Positions 1-7,598 are shown, counted from the stretch's first letter. The stretch is 12,128 nt of DNA from CAYUVV01 sp964461325 (GCA_964461325.1 CAYWTW010000022.1:1-12128), one strand, 5' to 3'. Program-made: numbers and translations. The notes: generated by a model not told the origin, from the letters alone.

Positions 1-154
1 AAATGCCAATCTCCAAACGTTCGACTCGACTCAATTCCTTCCCCTTTTTCATCATCACACTCTACTACCGAGTGTCCTAATTGATTACGGAATGGGCCCA
101 GCGGTGGTTTGCCGTAAGTTTTCTTAAACCAACAACGGAAAGGTGGCGCGAAAG

Positions 155-409
155 ATGGATCTTGTAGCTCCAGATGGAACGAGGCGGGGAGACATGATTG
201 ACCCAGATTCTCCAGACAAAATTTTCAACTACAGAAACTTCTGCGTGACATGCCACAAGCCAATGGTGGTCGGCTTAACGGAGCGACACTCTGCCAGGCA
301 TTGCAAAAATTGCCAGCTGGTCCCTAACAAAAAAGCCGACGGCGGCCGGGGACGAAAGGGCTTAACGATCCGGCAATGCATTGGCCGTCGTCGAACCAAC
401 GGCGGTTGA
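155..409 (+). CDS. Small putative zinc-binding protein, unknown function
   Basis: I do not recognise this 84-residue protein. It contains two CxxC pairs, FCVTC and HCKNC, about 17 residues apart, the spacing of a zinc ribbon or zinc finger; metal binding is inferred from that. The C-terminal third is very basic (GRGRKGL...GRRR), which would suit nucleic-acid binding, and the N-terminal part is acidic. I chose the ATG at 155 because AGGTGG (141-146) lies 8 nt upstream; a GTG at 143 in the same frame would add four residues (MARK) but then the purine-rich stretch abuts the start. It is a single-gene unit: a strong intrinsic terminator begins 29 nt after the stop. Two well-formed CxxC pairs plus the terminator argue that it is real, although the gene is short. 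Confidence 0.55.
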   Translation: MDLVAPDGTRRGDMIDPDSPDKIFNYRNFCVTCHKPMVVGLTERHSARHCKNCQLVPNKKADGGRGRKGLTIRQCIGRRRTNGG

Positions 410-437
410 ACAGCCCCCTATTTTTCACAGACCCCCC

Positions 438-478
438 AGACCCTGTCCGCGGCGACTAGACCGGACAGGGTCTTTTTT
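438..478 (+). terminator. Rho-independent terminator
   Basis: The arms AGACCCTGTCCG (438-449) and CGGACAGGGTCT (462-473) pair perfectly over 12 bp around a 12-nt loop and are followed by a T-rich tract on the plus strand. On the minus strand no T tract follows the hairpin, so it is one-directional and ends the small gene at 155-409. Confidence 0.9.
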
Positions 479-565
479 ATTTTTCCGGCACAAATTAACG
501 AACCTCAACGCGAGTCGCCTCAAAATCGCGGTCTTGAAAAAAGACTGTTCGCAAGTCCCGAGCGC

Positions 566-672
566 CTCCGTCCCCCACTCACGAATCACGCGGTATTGCT
601 CGGGGGTTAAAATCTTCCGCCACTCCTCTTCGCTTTTTTTAATTTTTTCAATCAAAAAATGAGGGGGGTCAT
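566..672 (-). pseudogene. Truncated methionine sulfoxide reductase B (MsrB) remnant
   Basis: Minus-strand translation gives KSEEEWRKILTPEQYRVIREWGTE, segments of which match the conserved start of MsrB (S-EEW---LTPEQY-V-RE-GTE), the enzyme that reduces methionine-R-sulfoxide. Homology stops after GTE: the zinc CxxC pairs, the GWPSF segment and the catalytic Cys are all absent, and a terminator and the small gene at 155-409 occupy the space where they should be. The 5' end is also broken. An ATG overlaps the stop of the upstream gene (TAATG, 670-674), but it reads only six codons to a TGA; one extra base in the C6 or T6 run just after it would join it to the MsrB frame. That layout suggests a once translationally coupled gene. 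The homology is read by eye; a short functional peptide is possible but unlikely. Confidence 0.55.
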
Positions 673-2693
673 TACAATGAGGACGAATTGAGGGAACTTG
701 CCGGGCAACCAGTGCCACTAATATGCTGATCCACTGAACCTGAAAAACCAGTGCTATCGATACAATAAATATCTTCGTTGGTCTTATCGCCAAGCTCGAC
801 GGAAACAGCATAATTTCTTAACGATGAGGCGCATCGGGTTTTCGAACTATCTTGGTCGACCGCCGCCATAATTAACTCATAGATATTTTTGTGACCGAAA
901 ATTGTTCCCGCTTCTTGGCCGCAAGGCCCAAGCGAAAACGCTTTCGAACCGTAATTACCATTCTTCTCAGCGAGAAGTTCGGCTTCGGCGCGGACGCTAG
1001 ATAAGCTAGCTAATCTTATAGCTCGATTGCGTTGGTTTTCGGATGAGCTTACGTTGAAACCAAAATCTTTCAACACATCAAGAATCGGGCGCGCCCCAGT
1101 GGGCACGGCAATAGAACGCGGTTGATTAATATCACCCAAATGGTAAGAAAAAACTAAATTAATTTGCTTATCTTTAAGCTGGAAAGCGCTATCGGGCGGC
1201 ACAACCCTCAAACGATGCTCGACCAAAATCGGAAGACCGGACTGATCCAGCCAGAAAGTAAACTTAGTGTTAGTGTCGTAAAAATTGAACACATCTTTAA
1301 ATTCTTGGCCCTCAAGATAGGTCACCAACCCCTCATCAAGCAAGCTGTCTAAATTGAATCCGTCAAAATCGTCGTCCTGACGAACGGCCTCAATCAAACG
1401 CCGGTAGAAAGATATGATCGCCTCCTGCCGAAAAGCAATGTCATAGCGGATCAAACGTTCGCCGCTTTCCACTCGTTCCGAGCGCGGCTGAGAACGAAAT
1501 CTAATTAAATTAGTTTGGTTGGCGGTATCGACAACCAAACGAAGTAATTTTTGTGATTTAGCGCGCACTTCCTTATAATTCGTTTCGACGCTCTCCAAAT
1601 TATTCATCAGGTAAGACAAGTCGGAATAAAAACGACTAGCCTGTGATTCAATCGCTTCCGGAGTTATCTCAATCCACTGGCCCTTAACCAAAGCCAAGTC
1701 GTTAAAGAAAAACAAGGTTGGCAAATTGTTGATGCGGAAATAGTAGTTTTTGCCAACCCGACGCGCTTCGGCATTAATTTTGTAGCTAAGATCGCTCAAA
1801 TCACCTTGAGCGCCGAAGACCAGCTCCCAATCAGACAAAGAATCTTCTTGGTTTTGGCCGGAGCTAACGGCAACCGAAAACGAAACTTTAACATCGGATG
1901 GCAATCTTTCCAATTCGTTCGCCAGCTTGGCCAAAAATGGTTGAGGTGGTTTGGTGGGCACATAGAAACTAAGTGAACGATTTTGGCTGGAAAAAATCGC
2001 CTGTTGGCCATCGATGGTTACAAGCGGTCTCAACCCAGCTTCTGCGTCTTCTGGGTCTTCAGGAAAGCGCAAATAATTTTGATTAGTCTTTGAAATTGCG
2101 GTAATCGTATAGCTGGTTTCAAAAGTAACTGATAACTTAAAATCCGCGCCGTCCTCTACCGACTCATAGGTGTATTCCGTATTAGTACCGGGATCGGTGA
2201 TATTAGCCGAAACGCGTCTCGGACCAGAGCGCGGACTAGCTAACAGATCGGTTAATGAATCAGGATACCGCCGATTTTGACTTGATGAATCGTAATAACT
2301 GCTCAACATCTCTAAAATAAGACTGATCTCTCTAACCCGCTCAACATCGCGCTGGTACTCGTCCAATAAACGCTTTTCCTCCGCCAAAGAGAATTGGAAC
2401 GGCATTGCTCCCGCTTCCCGTGGGCCAACACCAAACGAGCCGGTCGAATTATACGATGAGGATTTAATCTTGCTTAAGCTGGCGATCAGATTGGGCAAAA
2501 ACTCATTTTCGGAGTAATAGGCGGGCTGGAATGGCCAAAGATCCCGCGCGTAAGCGTAAAAACCGCCGCCCGCCAATAAAACTAAAATTAATAAGCTGAC
2601 CACGATTCCCCAAACTCCAAAGTGATGTTCGGAGGGCTTCTGCTCCAACGGGAGATCCGGCGGCGGATTAAAAGGTGGATTAAAGTTGTCCAT
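672..2693 (-). CDS. Membrane-anchored protein with two pilin-like domains
   Basis: This is a 673-residue protein of unknown exact role, probably outside the cell membrane. A proline-rich cytoplasmic stretch (residues 4-20) is followed by one transmembrane helix (about 26-48). Residues 112-200 resemble the globular part of type II/IV pseudopilins: helix RDVERVREISLIL, then YPDSLTDL, DPGTNTEYTY and a FKLSVTFE strand. Residues 225-545 form a long mixed region ending in a segment reminiscent of LppX/LolA-type lipoprotein domains (FTFWLDQSGLP, DINQPRSI). Residues 552-650 form a second pilin-like part with C591, C621, YAVSVEL and YCIDSTG. There is no prepilin peptidase site before the helix, so it is probably not processed as a pilin. 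Start: ATG 2693 is just before the Pro-rich stretch; ATG 2717 or 2819 are alternatives, and no clear Shine-Dalgarno sequence is present. It is divergent from the HAD gene. The domain calls are from motif recognition only. Confidence 0.8.
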   Translation of the reverse strand: MDNFNPPFNPPPDLPLEQKPSEHHFGVWGIVVSLLILVLLAGGGFYAYARDLWPFQPAYYSENEFLPNLIASLSKIKSSSYNSTGSFGVGPREAGAMPFQFSLAEEKRLLDEYQRDVERVREISLILEMLSSYYDSSSQNRRYPDSLTDLLASPRSGPRRVSANITDPGTNTEYTYESVEDGADFKLSVTFETSYTITAISKTNQNYLRFPEDPEDAEAGLRPLVTIDGQQAIFSSQNRSLSFYVPTKPPQPFLAKLANELERLPSDVKVSFSVAVSSGQNQEDSLSDWELVFGAQGDLSDLSYKINAEARRVGKNYYFRINNLPTLFFFNDLALVKGQWIEITPEAIESQASRFYSDLSYLMNNLESVETNYKEVRAKSQKLLRLVVDTANQTNLIRFRSQPRSERVESGERLIRYDIAFRQEAIISFYRRLIEAVRQDDDFDGFNLDSLLDEGLVTYLEGQEFKDVFNFYDTNTKFTFWLDQSGLPILVEHRLRVVPPDSAFQLKDKQINLVFSYHLGDINQPRSIAVPTGARPILDVLKDFGFNVSSSENQRNRAIRLASLSSVRAEAELLAEKNGNYGSKAFSLGPCGQEAGTIFGHKNIYELIMAAVDQDSSKTRCASSLRNYAVSVELGDKTNEDIYCIDSTGFSGSVDQHISGTGCPASSLNSSSL

Positions 2694-2700
2694 AAGTATT

Positions 2701-2729
2701 ATTATGTGGGTTGCCATCTCTTTCAACAA
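2701..2729 (-). promoter_or_regulatory. Candidate promoter of the pilin-domain gene
   Basis: On the minus strand TTGTTG (2724-2729) and CATAAT (2701-2706) are separated by 17 nt. The -10 is five of six to consensus, the -35 only three of six. Transcription would start about 7 nt further on, essentially at the ATG at 2693, which would give a leaderless or nearly leaderless mRNA. Tentative. Confidence 0.35.
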
Positions 2730-2746
2730 TGGCGTTATCCCCGACG

Positions 2747-3508
2747 ATGCCTCTCCGTTATCTCTTTTTTGATCTGGATCAAACCCTGACCCCTTCCCGC
2801 CAACCGATTTTACCGGCAATGCGGCGATTCTTACGCGAGCTTAAAGGTGTATCGCTGATTATCGTCTCCGGTCAAGATACGGCCCAGATAAGCCGGCAAA
2901 TCGTCGATTTGCCGGCTTATCTGCTCGGCCAAAACGGCAGTCACGCTCTCGACCCCGCAGGACACGAACTGTGGCGCTTCACGCTCTCGGCCGAGCAACG
3001 GCAAGAAATTTTGGCGCACATTGCCGAATTAACGACACGGCTCGACGCGCCACCCAATGAGGATTATCGGCCGATTGAGGATCGCGGCGCGCAGATAACC
3101 TTCAGTCCGATCGGAAACGCCGCTCCCGTTGAATTAAAGCGGATTTATGATCCCGATCGACGCAAACGCGAACGACTTTTGGCTGATCATCCTTTCCGCT
3201 CCCGCGAGCTTGTAGTAAAAATTGGCGGCTCCACCAGTCTTGATTATTTTCATCGTGAACGGCACAAGGGCGCCGGCGTCGCGCGGCTGATAGACGAACG
3301 TGGTTGGCCCCGCAAGGCTTGCGTTTATTTCGGCGACGGGCTCTACCCGGGCGGCAATGACGAGGCCGTCATCGGCGTAATCCAAACAATCCCCGTCCGC
3401 GACCATCTCGACACTTACACTAAATTACTCGAGCTTTACCCGCCGACCTCGCCGGCAAACAAGCCCGGACGAAACCAAGGAACAGTGGGTGCGGATTTAA
3501 CAAGCTAG
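2747..3508 (+). CDS. HAD-superfamily phosphomannomutase-like enzyme (eukaryotic PMM type)
   Basis: This 253-residue protein matches the HAD subclass IIB phosphomannomutase family that includes human PMM2, which interconverts mannose-6-phosphate and mannose-1-phosphate for GDP-mannose synthesis. Visible motifs, in order: FDLDQTLTPSRQP (catalytic D9 and D11, residues 8-20), IIVSGQ (38-43), LGQNG (60-64), GAQITFSPIGN (114-124), IYDP (133-136), GGSTSLDYFH with K174 (160-174) and YFGDGLYPGGNDEAV (194-208). The metal and phosphate ligands of the family are all present. I chose the ATG at 2747 because it lies directly before the first motif; in-frame ATGs at 2711 and 2729 would add residues with no family counterpart, and none has a clear Shine-Dalgarno sequence. 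The last 29 or so residues run past the conserved core and overlap pyrG, which is convergent. A related sugar-phosphate phosphatase activity cannot be excluded. Confidence 0.85.
   Translation: MPLRYLFFDLDQTLTPSRQPILPAMRRFLRELKGVSLIIVSGQDTAQISRQIVDLPAYLLGQNGSHALDPAGHELWRFTLSAEQRQEILAHIAELTTRLDAPPNEDYRPIEDRGAQITFSPIGNAAPVELKRIYDPDRRKRERLLADHPFRSRELVVKIGGSTSLDYFHRERHKGAGVARLIDERGWPRKACVYFGDGLYPGGNDEAVIGVIQTIPVRDHLDTYTKLLELYPPTSPANKPGRNQGTVGADLTS
2885..2923 (+). repeat. Perfect 19-bp-arm palindrome inside the HAD gene
   Basis: Positions 2885-2903 and 2905-2923 are exact reverse complements around a single central T (2904). The arm begins CAGATAAGCCGGC. It lies entirely in coding sequence (residues Q47 to L59, in frame) of an otherwise normal-length protein. 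As a result both strands encode nearly the same peptide: ISRQIVDLPAYL on plus, ISRQIDDLPAYL on minus. No second copy occurs in the window. Confidence 0.97.
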
Positions 3509-5096
3509 ATTTAAACTCGGGATGAAATTGCGTCCCGAGAAAAAACGGATGCGCGCTCGTCGGCAACTCGACGATCTCCATTAGGCGGCCATCCGGCGAC
3601 CGGCCGGAAAAAACCAAGCCACCAGCCGTCAGCGCTTCGACGTATTCGGGATTAACTTCGTAACGGTGGCGATGGCGTTCCGACACAAGCTCGCTCTGAT
3701 AGAGCTTGCGGGCCAGCGTCTTCGGCGCGACGAGCGCCGGGTAGGCCCCCAAGCGCATCGTCGCGCCCAATCGGTTAGACGCCAGATTGGCCTTTTGCTC
3801 CGGCATCAGATCAATAACCGGACAAGTGGTCTCCGGCGCGATCTCCGTCGTGTTCGCCTCGCGCCAGCCGAGCACCTGTCTGGCATACTCAACGACCATC
3901 AATTGCATGCCGTAGCACAAGCCAAAAAGTGGAATCCTTTTTTCGCGGGCGTGTCGAATGGCGGCGATCTTGCCCTCCACGCCCCGCTCGCCGAAACCAC
4001 CGGGCACGAGCAGGCCGGCATAACGAGCCAAACCGCGCAAGCGGCCAGCCGCGCCCGCCCCTTCATACTCTCCGGCATCCAGCCAATCTAACTCCAGCCG
4101 ACGACCACCGCGGCCGGCCGCGTGCTTCAAAGACTCGATGACCGAGATGTAGACGTCCGACAAAACAAAATCACCGGTTTTGAAATACTTGCCGACGATG
4201 CCAATCCGGAGCGGCGCGCTGGCCTCGCGCAAGCGACGGGCGGCGGCCTTCCAATCCTGCAAATCGCTCCCCCGCGGCCGCAGACGCATCAGGCGCAACA
4301 GGGTATCGCTTAAATTGTCTTTTTCAAAATTAATCGGGATATCATAAATGCTCGCCACGTCCGGCGCGGAGATAATGTGCTCCGCCGGCACGTTGCTCGA
4401 AAAAGCCAGCTTTTCTTTCCGGGCGCGGTCGAGCGGTCGTTCGGAACGAGCGATAATGATGTCGGGGTGAACGCCATAAGAATTGAGCGTCCGAACGGCG
4501 TATTGGGTCGGTTTGGTCTTCATTTCGCCCAGTTGCCGCGGTACAGGCAGGAAGCTGACGAGCAAAAAAATTACGTCCTCGGGATGACGTAATTTTAAAA
4601 TCCGCGCCGCCTCGATAAAAATCGTATTTTGATATTCGCCAACCGTGCCGCCAATCTCGATAATCGTGATATCCGAACTGCGCTGGCGAACAGAGCGTGC
4701 CAGGCGTCGCAAAATTTCTTCCGAAATGTACGGCACGGGGTCCACGCATTTGCCGCCGAAGCCAAGCGCCCGCTCTTTATTAATCACATACTGGTAAACC
4801 ATGCCGCTCGTCATATAATTCTCCGGCGGCACGGCCCGATCGAGAAAACGCTCGTAATTGCCCATATCCTGATCGCACTCGAGACCCGACTCGAGCACAA
4901 ACACCTCGCCGTGCTCGAGCGGATTCATCGTTCCGGCATCAACGTTCAGATAGGGGTCGATCTTCATCGGATTAACGACGAAGCCACGCGCCGAAAGAAT
5001 CTTGCCCACCGAGGCCGTCGTTACTCCCTTGCCCACGCCCGACATCACGCCGCCCAAAACGAAAATGTATTTATGTGGCGGGCGGGCGGGAGTCAT
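3420..5096 (-). CDS. pyrG: CTP synthase (glutamine-hydrolysing)
   Basis: This 558-residue enzyme makes CTP from UTP, ATP and glutamine, the last step of cytosine nucleotide synthesis. The N-terminal synthetase domain (about 8-275) shows the ATP loop GGVMSGVGKG (15-24), KIDPYLNVDAGTMNP (45-59), EHGEVFV (61-67) and GGTVGEYQN (149-157). The C-terminal class I glutamine amidotransferase domain (about 295-545) shows PGGFGERG (365-372), the nucleophile C394 in FGLCYGMQ, and the H525/E527 pair in FHPEFKS. Length is close to the 545 residues of E. coli. The SGVGKG and GEYQN variants differ from the usual SSLGKG and GDIES and fit a divergent, CPR-like form. It is last in the minus-strand operon, 7 nt after ftsX, with no clear Shine-Dalgarno sequence. 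Its 3' end overlaps the convergent HAD gene by 89 bp. I see no terminator downstream. Confidence 0.97.
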   Translation of the reverse strand: MTPARPPHKYIFVLGGVMSGVGKGVTTASVGKILSARGFVVNPMKIDPYLNVDAGTMNPLEHGEVFVLESGLECDQDMGNYERFLDRAVPPENYMTSGMVYQYVINKERALGFGGKCVDPVPYISEEILRRLARSVRQRSSDITIIEIGGTVGEYQNTIFIEAARILKLRHPEDVIFLLVSFLPVPRQLGEMKTKPTQYAVRTLNSYGVHPDIIIARSERPLDRARKEKLAFSSNVPAEHIISAPDVASIYDIPINFEKDNLSDTLLRLMRLRPRGSDLQDWKAAARRLREASAPLRIGIVGKYFKTGDFVLSDVYISVIESLKHAAGRGGRRLELDWLDAGEYEGAGAAGRLRGLARYAGLLVPGGFGERGVEGKIAAIRHAREKRIPLFGLCYGMQLMVVEYARQVLGWREANTTEIAPETTCPVIDLMPEQKANLASNRLGATMRLGAYPALVAPKTLARKLYQSELVSERHRHRYEVNPEYVEALTAGGLVFSGRSPDGRLMEIVELPTSAHPFFLGTQFHPEFKSSLLNPHPLFLGFVRACLPARSAGKARVI

Positions 5097-5103
5097 CGCA
5101 AGC

Positions 5104-6030
5104 TCAAACGCGCAGATGGCGCCGCACCGCGAGGAAGCTCGACATCACACCGAGAAAAGCGCCGGCGGCCAATAAAATGAGGAACAACGCCGCGAAATTG
5201 CTAAAATAATAAGCAACGAAATCAATCCCGCCATAAAAATCGAGAGTCGCGTTGCGTAACCAAATCGCGCTCGGGTAGAGCAGGCCCATCGCGAGCAGGG
5301 TGGCCAAGAGGCCGGCCAGCAAACCCTCCACCACAAAGGGGCCGCGGATATGGCTATCCTCCGCGCCAACCAACCGCATCACGGCAATTTCTTCGCGAGC
5401 GATGTAAATCGCGAGCGAAATGGTGTTGAAAACGACCACCAGCGACATAAAGACCAGCACGATGGTCACCGCCAAACCCAGTCGCTCGAGAGAGCGCGTG
5501 ATGCCGGCCAAACGATCCACCACGTCGGCCTTGAAATTGATGTGGTCAATCAACAAACCGCCGGAAGTCAGCACGGATTTATCCTCTTGGTCGATGAAGC
5601 GCGTAATGGCCGCGTACTGTTCCAAGCTCTTTGATTTGATGCTCAAGCGGGCTCCCAAAGGATTGCCTTCCACCTCGCTAAGGGAATCGAGGATCCGCGA
5701 ATTTGATTGGTTACGCGCCCGAAAATCTTCGAGCTCGGCCTCGCGACTATGATAAACCACGCTCGCCACTTCGGGTAGACGTTCCAGAGATTGCTGGAGA
5801 TCAAGAACGAGGGTCTCTTCCGCTTCGGGTTCGAAATAAATGCTAATATCGACCTTATCTTGCAGGGTGGTAAGAGACGAAGCAAGAAAGGCGCGGACGA
5901 TAACGAGCGCGCCAATGACAAACAAAGTAACCGTCATCACGGTAACGGACGCCAAAGACACGGTGCCGTTGCGCCAAAAGTTGGTCAAACCGGAGCGCAG
6001 GGGGCGAAAAAATAAATTGGCCAGACTCAT
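5104..6030 (-). CDS. ftsX: Cell-division permease FtsX
   Basis: This 308-residue membrane protein is the partner of FtsE; in other bacteria the complex sits at the septum and activates peptidoglycan hydrolases through the extracellular loop of FtsX. The layout is the standard one: a cytoplasmic N terminus with a basic/aromatic stretch (FFRPLRSGLTNFWRNG), helix 1 (about 24-48), a large extracellular domain (about 51-185, containing DISIYFEP and the V-YHSREAELEDFR segment), then three helices (186-210, 230-254, 278-302) with the cytoplasmic loop AREEIAVMRLVGA typical of FtsX-type permeases. The tail is short and basic (VRRHLRV). It starts 9 nt after the ftsE stop, which implies co-translation, and no obvious Shine-Dalgarno sequence is present. 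No hydrolase or EnvC-like partner is encoded in the window. Confidence 0.95.
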   Translation of the reverse strand: MSLANLFFRPLRSGLTNFWRNGTVSLASVTVMTVTLFVIGALVIVRAFLASSLTTLQDKVDISIYFEPEAEETLVLDLQQSLERLPEVASVVYHSREAELEDFRARNQSNSRILDSLSEVEGNPLGARLSIKSKSLEQYAAITRFIDQEDKSVLTSGGLLIDHINFKADVVDRLAGITRSLERLGLAVTIVLVFMSLVVVFNTISLAIYIAREEIAVMRLVGAEDSHIRGPFVVEGLLAGLLATLLAMGLLYPSAIWLRNATLDFYGGIDFVAYYFSNFAALFLILLAAGAFLGVMSSFLAVRRHLRV

Positions 6031-6039
6031 TGTGGCAGA

Positions 6040-6720
6040 TTATAGAACATAGCGACCAGTCTCGTCATCCCGTACGACTCGACCGGCCTCCAGCGTTATT
6101 ACCCGCCGACCCAGATTATCCACCACCGCTTTATTGTGGGTGGTTAAAATAATCGTCGTGCCGAGTTCGTTAATCTTCTTAAAAATTTGGATAATCTCGT
6201 GCGTGTTGAGCGGGTCGAGATTGCCTGTAGGCTCGTCGGCCAAAAGCAGATCGGGCTGGTTGACGATGGCTCGAGCGATGGCTAAACGCTGTTTCTCGCC
6301 GCCGGAGAGTTCGCGGGGAAAATTCTCTAGCTTGTCAGACAAACCGACGAGATCGAGCACGTGCGGCACGTCGGCGGCAATCTCCTCCTCGGTCCGGCCG
6401 GCCGCCTCCATCGCGAAAGCGATGTTCTCAAACGCGGTGCGATTGGCGAGTAGACGATAATCTTGGAAGACACTGCCAATTCGACGACGCAGACGCGGCA
6501 AAAACCGCCTCGGCAAACGGTGGATGTTGGTCGAATCAAAAAAAACTTCTCCCGTCGAAGGCGACTCTTCGCCTAAAATGATTTTGAGCAGGGTCGTCTT
6601 GCCGGCACCGGAATGCCCAACGACCGACACAAACTCTCCCGGCTTGACGTTGAAAGAGACGCCGTCCAGCGCTAGCGAATTATCGTGATAAAGTTTAGAA
6701 ACGCGATCAAAATAAATCAT
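6040..6720 (-). CDS. ftsE: Cell-division ATP-binding protein FtsE
   Basis: This 226-residue ABC ATPase pairs with FtsX to couple ATP hydrolysis to cell-wall cleavage at division. Motifs: Walker A GHSGAGKTT (35-43), Q-loop FQDYRLL (85-91), signature LSGGEKQRLAIARA (138-151), Walker B LLLADEPTGNLD (158-169) and the switch histidine in TTHN (H195). The opening MIYFDRVSKLY and the length are typical of FtsE. Its ATG overlaps the prfB stop by 4 nt (ATGA), so translation is probably coupled to prfB. The prfB-ftsE-ftsX order recurs in other bacteria. Confidence 0.96.
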   Translation of the reverse strand: MIYFDRVSKLYHDNSLALDGVSFNVKPGEFVSVVGHSGAGKTTLLKIILGEESPSTGEVFFDSTNIHRLPRRFLPRLRRRIGSVFQDYRLLANRTAFENIAFAMEAAGRTEEEIAADVPHVLDLVGLSDKLENFPRELSGGEKQRLAIARAIVNQPDLLLADEPTGNLDPLNTHEIIQIFKKINELGTTIILTTHNKAVVDNLGRRVITLEAGRVVRDDETGRYVL

Positions 6721-7598
6721 AAGAATGGTTCCAACCCGCCCTCAAGCACCGCCACGGCATCCCGCACCTCCACGCCGCTCCGATGGTCCTTAACCAATTT
6801 GTAGGGATGGAGGACGTAAGAACGAATCTGACTGCCCCACTCGATTTCCGTAGTTTTGCTCGGCTTGAAGCTGTCGGCCTCGGCGCCCCGCGCCGCCAAC
6901 TCGTGCCGGTAGAGCTTACCGCGCAAAATTTCCAACGCTTTTTCTCGATTACGTTCCTGCGACCGCTCGGCGCTGGAGTGGGCCGCCAGACCAGTCGGCA
7001 GATGCACCAAGCGGACGGCCGTCTCCCGCTTGTTAACGTTCTGCCCGCCCGGGCCGCTGGAGCGCGCAAATTCGATCCGGAGATCGGCCTCGGCGATATC
7101 CACCTCGCCCGGACGCGGCTTGGGCAAACGCGGCACGACCTCCACCATGGCAAACGAGGTGTGGCGCAATTGCTTGGCGTTGAAAGGAGACAGGCGAACC
7201 AGGCGATGCACCCCTGATTCGCCCTTGAGTATACCATAGGCGCCAGACCCTCGCAGTTCGAAGGTCAGATTGCGAAAGCCGCCATGGTCATTTTGATTAT
7301 CATGGACCAAAAACAAATCCCAAACCCGCTTTTGGGCAAACTTTTGATACATTTCGAACAGCATTCGAGCAAAATCCTCGGCGTCCGTCCCGCCCGCGCC
7401 GGCCAGAATGGTAATCACCGCGTCGCTTTTGGCGTATTTATCCCCCGCTTCGGAACCGGCGTCCTTCAAGAGTTGATATTCTCGAACCAGCGCCTGCGCC
7501 CGATCTTTGTCAGACCAAAAATCTGGCCCGGCCATTAGGGCCTCCAGCTCGGCGAGACGAGCTTGGCGATCTTGGCCATTCTCCGTTTTGCGATTCAT
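6717..7598 (-). CDS. prfB: Peptide chain release factor 2, short form
   Basis: RF2 ends translation at UGA and UAA. This 293-residue protein has the codon-reading SPF motif (137-139, RLSPFNAKQ), the catalytic GGQ (184-186, SGPGGQNVNKRET) and the downstream ERSQ-RNREKAL helix. The N-terminal domain is strongly reduced: the GAGGTDAEDF segment begins near residue 67, while in E. coli RF2 (365 residues) its counterpart is near 130, so about 60 residues of the first helical domain are missing. The classical autoregulatory UGA frameshift site is also absent, because the start codon follows a tRNA directly. I chose the ATG at 7598 since the open frame further upstream runs into the tRNA. That ATG is only 8 nt from the tRNA end. 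The 3' end overlaps ftsE by 4 nt. Confidence 0.95.
   Translation of the reverse strand: MNRKTENGQDRQARLAELEALMAGPDFWSDKDRAQALVREYQLLKDAGSEAGDKYAKSDAVITILAGAGGTDAEDFARMLFEMYQKFAQKRVWDLFLVHDNQNDHGGFRNLTFELRGSGAYGILKGESGVHRLVRLSPFNAKQLRHTSFAMVEVVPRLPKPRPGEVDIAEADLRIEFARSSGPGGQNVNKRETAVRLVHLPTGLAAHSSAERSQERNREKALEILRGKLYRHELAARGAEADSFKPSKTTEIEWGSQIRSYVLHPYKLVKDHRSGVEVRDAVAVLEGGLEPFL

Noticed and set aside
81..142. TTGATT at 81-86 as a -35 box for the small zinc-ribbon gene
   Set aside because: No -10-like hexamer occurs at the right distance.
670..674. Programmed frameshift that would express the MsrB fragment
   Set aside because: A shift would restore only the first part of the domain; the catalytic part is missing, so decay is the simpler reading.
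3516..3539. 7-bp inverted repeat CTCGGGA/TCCCGAG near the 3' end of pyrG
   Set aside because: On the plus strand it is followed by A residues, and on the minus strand only by TTTAAAT while still about 100 bp inside pyrG; it encodes the conserved FLGTQFHPEF segment and is best read as codon coincidence.
4629..5180. 183-codon open frame on the plus strand across pyrG
   Set aside because: It lies antisense to strongly conserved CTP synthase sequence; long antisense frames are expected in GC-rich genes and the product has no recognisable motif.
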